A DNA stretch of 50,654 nucleotides from a virus, in IMG/VR virus record IMGVR_UViG_3300044655_000524, positions 1 to 50,654 of that record; one strand, written 5' to 3'. A model generated the notes under the pieces. It ran no database searches and was not told where the DNA came from. It saw only the letters and a list, made by a program, of their open reading frames with translations. The translations under genes were made by a program, and so were the position numbers. How positions within the stretch are numbered: position 1 is the first letter of the stretch; the number at the start of each line of letters is the position of its first letter. Below are positions 17,090-29,000 of the stretch, in pieces.

Positions 17090-20000
17090 ATGGCCGCAAG
17101 AAAAACTAATAAATTTTTACCAGGGATATTTCAATCAGACGTTAACGATAAGTTTTTGTCTGCTACCTTAGACCAACTAATTGCTGAACCCAATCTTAAA
17201 AATATCTATGGTTATATCGGCCGTAAATTTGCGCCAACGTACAAAGCCAAAGATAGTTACATTGTTGAAGACTCAGCCGACCGCCAACACTATCAACTCG
17301 AACCAGGTATAGTTGTTCGAGATGATCAGCAAGAGATTACATTTTTCTCAAGCTATGTAGATCTGTTAAACAAGATCGAATACTATGGTGGGATTGTTGA
17401 CAATCAAAGTCGATTATTTGACAATGAATATTATAGTTTTGATCCAAGACTTAGTTACGATAAGTTTGTTAATTTTACACAATACTATTGGTTACCTAAA
17501 GGGCCTGATGCTGTAGATGTTTACACTGGCTCTGTAGAATTAGCTAAAGATTTTGTAGTTAGCAGAGATCCGGCCACTAATCGATATGTTTTTACATCAG
17601 ATGGTGCCACAGTTAATACGCTAATATTGGCTAGAGGCGGGAAGTATACATTCCAAGTAACTCAGTCAGGTTATCCGTTCTGGCTACAAACAGAATTGGG
17701 GGTAGATGGTAAATTAAATGCTACTCCCACAGTATCTACTCGTAGTGTATACGGTGTAGAAAACAATGGCGCCGACAGTGGCACAGTTACTTTTTATGTA
17801 CCGCAAACTGATGCTCAGGATAGATTTAACGCTATGCAGACAGTCTACAATGTAGACTACGCTACCCCGTTGCCTTACACAGAATTACACAATCAATTGC
17901 TGAGTAGGTTCTTAGCAGATCATCCAGAGTACGGCGGAATAACAGGTAGCCTAGATGGAAAAACATTAATCTTTGTTGATGTCTCAAATTGGACTAGTCT
18001 TGGAGAAGGTGCTTGGTTAAGCCGCGGCATATTTGACGAGAATGGGCTACAAATCGACGGCTTTGACAACGGCGAAGTGGTACCAGATGCTCAACGTTAT
18101 GGTGTGTGGAAAGTAAAATTCATTGATACAAATGGCAGCGGTGATCCAATTATCAAATTGATATATGTACAAGATGTTGCCTATAATGAAAAAGTCTTTA
18201 TTAAGTACGGAATTCAAAATGCTAATAAAGAATTTTATAAAGAATATACAGGACTCTTTGAGCGTGTGCCTGTTATTTCAAGTATACAAAATAAAATTTA
18301 TTATCAGGATGGTATTGATGCTGATATCTATGGTGAACTTAACCTAGTAGACCCTGCTGGTTATACTATCGATGTAGACGCAGATATTTTGGGCAAAGCC
18401 AACTATACTAGTCCTAACGGTATAGATTTCACCAGTGGACTTAAGATTCGTTTTGCTACAGATGTAACCCCAACAAGTTACCAAAACAAAGAATTTTATG
18501 TTGAGGGGGTAGGCGATAGTATTAAACTAGTTGATGTGGAGTTGTTAGTTACTCCGGAATCATACAATGATGAGATAGCAACAAACTACCCACTACAAAA
18601 AATAGTAGTAAGCAAAGCCGCAACAGATGTAATTCTAGCTGGTGCTACTATTACTATAGGCACTAGTACTATTATAGTTGATACAGAAGTACCAGCCGGC
18701 AAAACATCCATTATTACACTATCATCTGTAGCGGACATTACTAAAGGTATGACTGTTAGCGGAACTAATATTGCTAGCGGCACTGTAGTCAACGATGTAT
18801 TGCCTAACGAAGTTTTTCCAGAATACATCACTATTGTTCGTTCTAGCCAAGATTTAAACGCATGGACTCGTAATAACCGTTGGTTTCACTCGGATGTAAT
18901 TACTAAAACAGCAGAATATAACAATACTGTTCCATTCTTTGATCAAGTACTGCGTGCGCAACGCCCTATTGTACAGTTTGAGTCTAACTACCAGTTGTTT
19001 AATTACGGTCGCATAGGCAAGCAGGCGATTGATATTCTTGACACCACTACTAATAATGCGTTTAATGAACTAGAAGGCAAATATTATACAACAGCATTTG
19101 GTGAAGATCTAACAGCATATCCTAATGGGTTGCGAGTTTTATTTGCTAACGACATTGACCCATTGGTGCGTGATAAAATTTATGTAGTGAGTTTAGTTTA
19201 TACTGAAGCTAGTCCTACTACAGGTCTGCCAACAGGTGACCCGCAGATCAAATTGACTGTAGCAGACGATGGTGACAGCAACGTATACGATACGTTGGTG
19301 GTTAAATTAGGACGATATAAAGGTAGCCAATGGTGGTATACAGGTAGTCAGTGGTTAGAATGCCAACAAAAAACAGAGCTTCAGCAAGATCCTTTGTACG
19401 ACATTGTTGATAGTAACGAAGTTAGTTTTGCTGACTATACTGCTAGTACATTTGCGGGTACACGGGTAATTGGTTATAAGAGAAGTTCTACTAGTACAGC
19501 AGATACTGTATTAGGTTTTGGGTTAAGCTATCGTAATTTTGGAACTCAAGGAGATATTGAATTTCAAAACTATTACGACACTGACACATTTACCTACGTC
19601 AATGGTGGTGTCACAGTCACAGGTAATGTTAATACTGGTTTTTTAGCTAAAATAGTTGACAGAGATAACATTACGTTTGCCAATGTATGGTCTACAGTAG
19701 CTGAATATAGTAAGCAATATCAAATCTTAACCTTTGAATATGATGGCAGTTCGCCGGCATTTAAGTTAGATGTGGCTCCTGTTGCTGAAACTACTATTCC
19801 TTATCTAAAAGTTTATGTGAATAATAGGATTTTAAAATCCAATAGCTGGGTATTTGATAGTTCTACCTTAAAGGTAACGGTCAATTCTACGTTAACTATC
19901 AATGATAAGATTGATATCTTAGTTTATAGTACTGAAGTTAGTCAGTTAGGCCATTACCAAATCCCAACAAACTTAGATTTAAACTCACAAAATATTGACC

Positions 20001-23000
20001 TAGACACAGTTACGTTAGGACAAATGCGTAACCACTTAATTGAATTAAGTCAAAATAGTAAAGAGCTAGATGGTAACATATTGGGCACTAGCAATTTACG
20101 AGACATTGAAATCAAAGCACAAGGCGGCAACATCTTACAACATAGTGCCCCTGTACCTTACGCAAGTATATTCCTCTTAGATGAGCAAGCAAATCTAATG
20201 GACAGTATTCGACTTGCCCAACAAGAATATACCAAATTTAAAAATAAATTCTTAGAATTAAGTACAACCCTACAGGGCATCGATCCTATTGATCCAATTT
20301 CAAGTGTTGACTTAATCTTAACCACAATCAACGCAATTAAAAATCGTACATTCCCGTGGTATTACAGTGATATGGTACCGTACGGTCCACTAAAAACTAT
20401 TATTAATGATCCCGGATACACTATTTTTGATCCGTTAGTTAAAACATACGAAATTACTAATGTGTTTAATGCGTATCAATTAAGCAACCAAGCGGTGCTA
20501 GTTTACCTAAACGGAACTCAGTTAATCTTAGGGCGTGACTATACATTTAATACTGATCGACCAGCTATTACTATAGCTGACACTGTTGCGTTGGAAGTAG
20601 ATGACGTATTGGGTATTTACGAATATTCAAATACTGACGGTAACTATATTCCAGAAACTCCAACTAAGTTAGGTTTATTTCCTAAATTTCCACCAGAAAT
20701 TTTTGAGGATGATACTTATAGAACACCAATAAATGTTCTTCGTGGACACGACGGTAGCTTAACACCTGCGTTCAACGATTATCGAGACCAATTCCTATTA
20801 GAATTAGAAAGTCGAATTTATAATAATATTAAACTTTTTGATATAGGTTCTTATAGTGATATCTATGCTGTACTACCCGGTAAATTTAGAAACAATGAAT
20901 ATTCGATAACAGAAGCTAATCAAATTTTAAGTAAGGGTTTCTTAAATTGGGTAGGCAACAATAAGTTAGACTACAGCACAAACAGCACATACGAAAATAG
21001 TGATTTGTTTTCGTGGAATTATAACAATTTTGTTGATCGCTTAGATGGTGAACCACTAGTAGGTGGTTGGAGAGGTATCTATCGTTATTTCTACGATACT
21101 GACGCACCGCATCAACGTCCGTGGGAAATGCTGGGCTTTACTGAAAAACCAACATGGTGGGGAGATTATTATGGTCCAGGCCCCTACACAGGCGGCAATC
21201 AATTATTGTGGGATGACTTAGAAGCAGGTCGTATTGTAGATGGCGCACGTGCGGGAATTGATTTAAACTTTGCCCGCCCAGGGTTAAGTCAAGTTATACC
21301 AGTCGACGAGTACGGTAATCTAAGAAATCCAGCCGAAGCAATAACTAAAGGATTCCAAGCAAATCGTACTAGCGGCAACTGGGTAGTGGGTGACTGCGGC
21401 CCTGTAGAAACATCATGGAGACGGAGTAGCGATTTTCCGTTTGCTGTTCAACAGGCTTTGGCTGTGGCTAAACCAGCAAGATATTTTGGTTTGTTAATTG
21501 ATACATATACCTACAGTACAAACTACAGTTTAGGCCAATACTTGACAGGTAGTAATCACCATATCGAACAAGATAAAATTAATTTTAACGGTGATATTAG
21601 TTCAGGTACTGTGGTTCGCAGCGCAGGTTACTTAAACTGGATCGCAGATTATTTAACTAATCTAGGTATAAATCCTAGCGTTAAAATTACACCGCTATTG
21701 AAAAATTATAATGTAAATCTTGCCTACAAGATGGCAGGTTTTAGTGATCAAAAATATCTACAAGTGCTAGCTGAACAAAGCTCACCTAGTAGTACCAATG
21801 ACAGTATTATAGTACCAAACGAAAACTATGAAGTTCATCTACACAAATCGACACCAGTTGATAAAATCACATATAGTGCTGTAATTGTTGAAAAAACAAG
21901 TAACGGGTATAGTGTACGTGGTTACAATTTAAGTAATCCTTATTTTACAATTATTCCTAGCGTGGCTAATAACAATTATACCACAGTAAACGTTCTATCT
22001 AGTCAAATCAAAGTTTATAATAACTATCAATCTACTAAACTTAGCATTCCTTATGGATATGAATTCCGCAGTCAACAACAGGTAGCAGATTTCTTAATTA
22101 GCTACGAGCGTAATCTACTAGCTCAAGGGTTCAAATTTGATCAACTTAACGGTACCTTAAGCGAAATTCAGAATTGGAGATTATCTGCCAAAGAATTCTT
22201 ATTCTGGGCACAGCAAGGGTGGAACACTGGCAGCATTATAGTATTAAGTCCGGCTATCGGCATAATTAGTGGAGTTACTAATGGTACAATCATTGACGAG
22301 ATCAATGACAAACAGCATGGCTCTAAAATATTAGATCAAAATTTTAAACTAGTTAAAAATACAGAATATACAGTCTACAGATCAGCTACTAATTTTAATG
22401 TAGTTATAACCAATGGCCAGATTATTGGTTACATCGAACTCGATTTAGTTCAGTATGAGCATGTTTTAATATTCGACAATACCACAGTGTTCAACGATAT
22501 TATTTACAAACCAGAGTTAGGTAATAGACAGTATCGCTTAAAACTAATCGGACAAAGAACAGACGCATGGGATGGTAGTTTAAGTGCCCCAGGTTTTATA
22601 TATAATTCGGGTAAAGTTGATAGTTGGGCCGCTGGCCGCGATTATCTTAAAGGCGAGTTGGTACAATATAAGAATCAATACTTTGTGGCCCTACAAAATA
22701 TTATTGCTACAGAAACATTTGATTTTACCTACTGGAAAACAGCAGATTATAGTCAAATTAAAAAAGGTCTATTACCTAACTGGGCAAGCAATGCAATTAA
22801 AGCACAGAGCTACTATGATCCGTACGGATACTTTAACGATTCTGAAACAATTAAGTATAGCCATGGTTTAATCGGTTACAAACCGCGTGCCTATTTAGAT
22901 GACCTTGGCCTAAATGAAACGACCCAGGTAGAATTCTATAAAGGTTATATTAAACAAAAAGGCACAGCCAATGCTGTCGATGCCCTAACACAAGCGCAGT

Positions 23001-26000
23001 TTAATAATTTAAACAGTGCTATTCGATACTACGAAGAGTGGGCAATTCGTGTTGGTGAATATGGAGCACTTGATCAAAATCCTTATTTAGAAATCTCAAT
23101 GAATGAGAGTGCGTTTGGCGTAAATCCGGCCCTAGCAGAATTTACTACGGACCCAAGCACTTCAAACGGCGTAACTATATTCTCTGCCAATGATTTATAT
23201 AAATCTACTGAAGGGTACACAGGTAACATAGCACTAGAACGCAACAGTTTCAGTGACTATGACAACGACATTCCAACTGCAGGGTATGTAAACATCGACG
23301 ATGTTGACGCTACTATATTTGATCTCGCTAACTATAAAAATTTAGAAGATAGATTATACCTAATAGGCAGCGGGTATACAATCTGGGTGGCAAAAGACTT
23401 TCAACAAGACTGGAATGTTTACCGTATTACAGAAACTGATCACCATGTTATTCGTGTTGAAAATAGTCTTGACGGATATATTATTTTAGAAACAGATTAC
23501 CCACATGAGTTTGTGGCTAACGATGTGTTTATGCTACGTAATTTTGATATAAACATCGATGGCTTCTATCAAGTATACAAGGTAATGTCATTGACACGTA
23601 TTATGGTATTGTATACTGGCGATACCACAGCCCTAACAACATTAGACGGTAGTGGTATATTGTTTAGATTAGACAGTCTGCGCTTCCAATTTATGGAAGA
23701 CACCCGTCAATATATGCCACCACATGGCTGGCAAGTAGGTGAAAAAGTTTGGATTGATGTTGATGCTGAAACTACAGCTACACAAGGCCAATCATATTCA
23801 GCAACTAATCTGTGGAAAGTTTACGAAAAACAACGTCCTTGGAATTTAGAGCAACGCATAGAAAAAACCAATGATTTATACATTACTTTTAGTAATGTAG
23901 CACTAGCAAATGCCACAAGTACATTAACTATCGGCGGCAATGTGGTTTCAAACATCACGCTAATCACCGGTAATGCTGTGGGTATTATCAGCAATTATGA
24001 TATTTACGATGCTAATGTTATTAGTATCGTTGATGGTGTTTATAATACGGCTATTATTAATGGTCAAGCTGTAACTAATAGTGCGTATTTTGCTGATAAT
24101 ACTACAGTTTCGACTGTAGCAACTAATACTGAATACGCATCTAATGATGGGTTTGGTCGTTCAATTAAAATGAGCGACGACACTAATACTATTGCTGTTG
24201 GTAGCACACTGTCAGCGGGCGGTGTGGGGGTTGTTACAGTATTTGACAAAACAGTAAACAATGCGTTTGTACAAACATCAACAATTAGTCCTGATGCTAC
24301 AAATACTCTACAATTTGGCCATCACATTGATATAGCACTTAATGCTGTAGACGGTGACAATGAGGTTATGGCAGTTAGTGCTCCATATAGTGGATCAGGT
24401 AATGTAGGTATGATCTATACCTATAATAAAACCGTTGGCACTACAGAGTGGACTAGGGGACAAGTTATTGCTGGCGTAGCAGGTGACCAGTTTGGCTACG
24501 GTTTTGCCTTTGATGAATACGGCCATTGGTTGTATGTAGGCGCCCCAGGCAACGACAAAACTTATGTTTACGGATTAAAACGTTTTATAACAGAAGTATC
24601 AGGAACTAATGTTGCTCCAGCAAGTACATCAACTATTACAGTACCGTTTACCCCCGAAGTTAACGGAGATGCTAATGCTTTAGTAGTTACTAGTAATGTA
24701 CGTACATATATACCCAATATTGATTATACAGTATCTGGTAGTTTATTAACATTCTTAACTGGTAGCATTGCTAGCGGAACTACACTAACTATTAGTCAAC
24801 GTCCTTATTATGCGTTGGTCGAAACTATCTCTGGTCCGGCCGGAAGTGAATTTGGTTATTGTATTGATTCTAGTCTAAATGGAGCACAATTGGGTATTGG
24901 TGCCCCTGGCACTACAGTAAATGTCGCTACATACTCAACTACTATATCAGGCAATGTTGTAGAAGTTCAAAAATCAGTAGAAGTAGGTACAGCTACACCA
25001 ACGTATGTAATTGACGGTGTAACATATAACTTGGCTTCATATACAGAAAACGTTGCTGCTGGTAGCGTATTTGCTTACGATCGTGTTATTGAAGCATTCA
25101 ATAGTACTGAAGACACTGTGTACACTACTGAAGAAACTATTGCAACAGTATATAAAGTAACAGTTGATGATGTAGAAGTGTATGAAGGTACAGACTACAC
25201 CAAGACTGGTGCCAACCAAATTACATTTAATATTCCGATTGGTATAGGCAAAATAGTTAATATTCATTCTAATAAATTTACTCTATTAGAAAAACTAATT
25301 GGTATTGACTCACTTGATGGCACCTTAGGCGCTATACAACAAGGAGCACGATTTGGCTCGTCTCTGACAATTTGCTCAAACAATTGTGCGTTCTATATTG
25401 GTGCCCCATATTATAACAAAGATACATCGTATAACACTGGTGCTGTTTGGAAATTCCACAACCGCGGTACACTTTATGGTACTAACACCGGCTATGCTAA
25501 GAACCCAACATTTACGCCGGGTGACAAAATTCGTTTAGACAACTTTGAGATTACGGTATCTGGAACAAGTCTAGACAGCCTAGTACAAGATATCAATGAT
25601 GCTAACCTATTAGGTATCACAGCAGTTAACGAAAACGGTTACTTAAGATTAAACAGTGATAAAACAGTAGCAAAAAATCGTTTGCGTATTTTGTCAGCAA
25701 GTGGTACAGTTTATGCTGATGCTGATATGGCTATTTTCGCATTCATGCAGATTATTACTAATCCACTCGGTGCGGCCAATGAGTATTTTGGTACTAAAGT
25801 TATTTTAGCTCGTAATGCTTATATGCTATTGATTGCTAGCGAACGAGGCACCACAAAACGTTATACTACATTTGATAATGAAGTTACCTATTTTGACAGT
25901 AACACTACGGGTGTGTACGATAAAATTAAAGGCAGTGGTAGTGTATACACCTATGAACTATATGATGATCCACGTGACGACGTTGAACATCCGGGACGTT

Positions 26001-29000
26001 ATCAATACAATCAACAAATTGATCCGGGTGATTTAAATCCTATTGACCAGTTTGGCGCAGCCATTGATATTATCGGCGACTACATTTTAGTTACTGCCCC
26101 TAAAGACGACACTACTGCTCGTGATGCGGGCAGTATTTACTTGTTTAGCAATCCAGCAAGAACACGTGGGTGGAAATTAATTCGCTGGCAACAACCAAAA
26201 GTCGATATTGAAAGCGTTACACGTTTATACATCTACAACAAAAAAACAAATAGTATTTTAACTAACTTAGAATTTATTGATCCTGCTAAGGGCAAGATTC
26301 TAGGTCAAGCTGAACAAGACATTACATATAAAACAGCATGGGATCCGGCACTTTATAATCAAGGATTTAATGCTGATCTTGATATAAATCCAGACATCTA
26401 CTGGGGACAAAACCAAGTCGGCCAAGTGTGGTGGAATTTAGGCAAAGTTAGACTAGTTGATTATGAGCAAGACACCCTAACATACCGTAGTATCAACTGG
26501 GGTAATTTCTTCCCAGGAAGCACTATTGAAGTGTTAGAGTGGGTTGAAAGTACAGTATTGCCAAGCCGGTATGTGACTGCAGGATATGATGGCACCCCGC
26601 TGTACGCAGATGATAGTGCGTATGTGAGCACAACCTTTGTTGATAGTTTAACTATCACACAAAAATATTATTTCTGGGTTAAAGACAAAGTAACAATGGA
26701 TGCTCCTAACAGCATCAGAACATTGCCAATTTCAACTATACAAAACTTAATCGAAAATCCTAAAAGTAATGGCACAGCCTACGCGGCAATTGTAGCCTCT
26801 AACGCAGTGATTGTTTATAACGTAGCTGACTATCTATCAGCGTCGGATACTATCCTACACATCGATTATGCCTTAAAGAAAAATACTAACATTATTCATA
26901 GTGAATATGAATTAGTACAGAAAGACAATCCTACAAATGAAATTCCAACTAAAATTATAAGGAAATTGGTAGACAGTTTGTCGGGCCAAGATGGCAGCGG
27001 CGCAGTAGTGCCAGATCCCAATTTAAGTGTAGCTGATCGTTACGGTATTGCTTTTAGACCCCGTCAAGCTATGTTTGTTGATAGAGTGACTGCCCTAACC
27101 TCTGCGCTTACTTGGGTTAATTCTTTGTTTGTTGATTACCCTATTGCTCGCCAATTTGATCTAACGTTATTAACCGCCCAGGAAGATATTCCTAATATCA
27201 AACTGAGCGCATATGATCAAAGTGTTGATACAGAAGAAGCATTGTTATATATTGATACACAACCACTAACTGTTGGGTATAAGGTGTTGGTATTAAACAA
27301 CACTAGTTTACAAAGTTTGTGGACATTACATACTTTAGCAGATAATAAAACATGGACATTGACACAAACACAAAGTTATAAAACTAGTTTGTTTTGGGAT
27401 TATGTTGATTGGTACTCTACTGGTTATAGTAGTTTAACTAAAGCCACGTATGTAGCAGATACGTTAGTTGATGCTAAAAAATTACCATATGCGGCTGACG
27501 ATATTATTAAAGTAAACAATGCTAGTGACGGCCAATGGCAATTGATTGCTGTTGACAGCGCAGGTGTGTTTAATGTTGTAGGTATACAGAACGGAACACT
27601 ACAATTTAATATTGATACGTTAACTGTTACTACAGATGTGCCTAGTATAGAAATACGAAATATTATTACAGCTCTTAAAGATAGCATATTTACTGGTCAA
27701 CTAAATGGCAAATTTAATGAGTTCTTTTTTACATTAGTAAACTATGTATTCACTGAACAAAAATATATTGATTGGATGTTTAAAACTAGTTTTGTGAGTG
27801 TGGTTCATCAATTGCGCGGACTAACACAATTTCCTAACTATATCAAAGATAACCAAACGTACTACGAAGATTATATCAACGAAGTTAAACCGTATGCTAC
27901 AAAAATACGTGAATATTTAATTAACTATAATAGTTCTGACGAGTTCTTAGGCAGCGTATCTGACTTTGATTTGCCCTCATACTACGACACAACTATGAAA
28001 ATGTTCCGTAGTCCTAGTGGTGAGCGTTCAGGCCAAGATCATCAATTATGGCAAACTCAAGAATATAACCAATGGTATACTAATAGAAACCATCAAATTG
28101 AATCTATTATCGTTGAAGATCCCGGAAGTGGCTATGTAAGTCAACCTAGTATAAGCATTATTAGTGGTCACGGAGTAAGTGTTGAGGCTACGGGCAAGAC
28201 AGGTGAGTATACTATTACTGTTGATAATACGGTGGGTATACGGACTGGATACACTGCTATAGGTACTGGTTTAGGTGTTAGCGCCAAAGTTACTAACATT
28301 GTTGGGTTAATTGTAACTCTTGATGTGGCAAATATCAATAGTGTAAACGGAATAGTAACATTCCAAGAATTCGCGTTTACAGCGGCCACAGCTGAAGCAA
28401 CGTTTGACGCTGATACTGGTACAGTTACTAGTATTACTGTTTTAACAAACGGCTACGGATATGACACAACACCACAAATAATTGTAAACGGTAGTTGTGA
28501 TGTACCGGCAAGAGCCTACGCTGTATTAAAAAATAATCAAGTGCGTAGTATCAGTACAACAATGAAATTTGATCGTGTGGGGTATGATACTGCGGTTCGT
28601 GAATGGACCGCTAATACATCATATTTGGCTGGTGAGATTGTAAGTTACGGCGGAGTAGGGTATAGTGTAAACGCCTCCCTTCCACAAGGTACGGCAGTGT
28701 TTAATAGCAATGACTTTACAGTTTATGCTCCGGCAGACTTTAGTAATGCTAATGATCGTATCATGGCTTATTATAGTCCTTCTAATAATATGCCGGCTAA
28801 AGATCTTAAACAATTATTATATGGTGTAGAATATCCTGGAGTACAGGTTACTGGGTTAGGATTTAATCAACAACCTGGTTTCACTGGCAAGGTGTTGGTT
28901 AAATTAACATTTGATACACCAATTAGTGCCGATAGCGGTAACATAATTACTCAACCTGGACCAGACAATCTATTAACATTAAGTAGTTCTCTTGCGCTTG

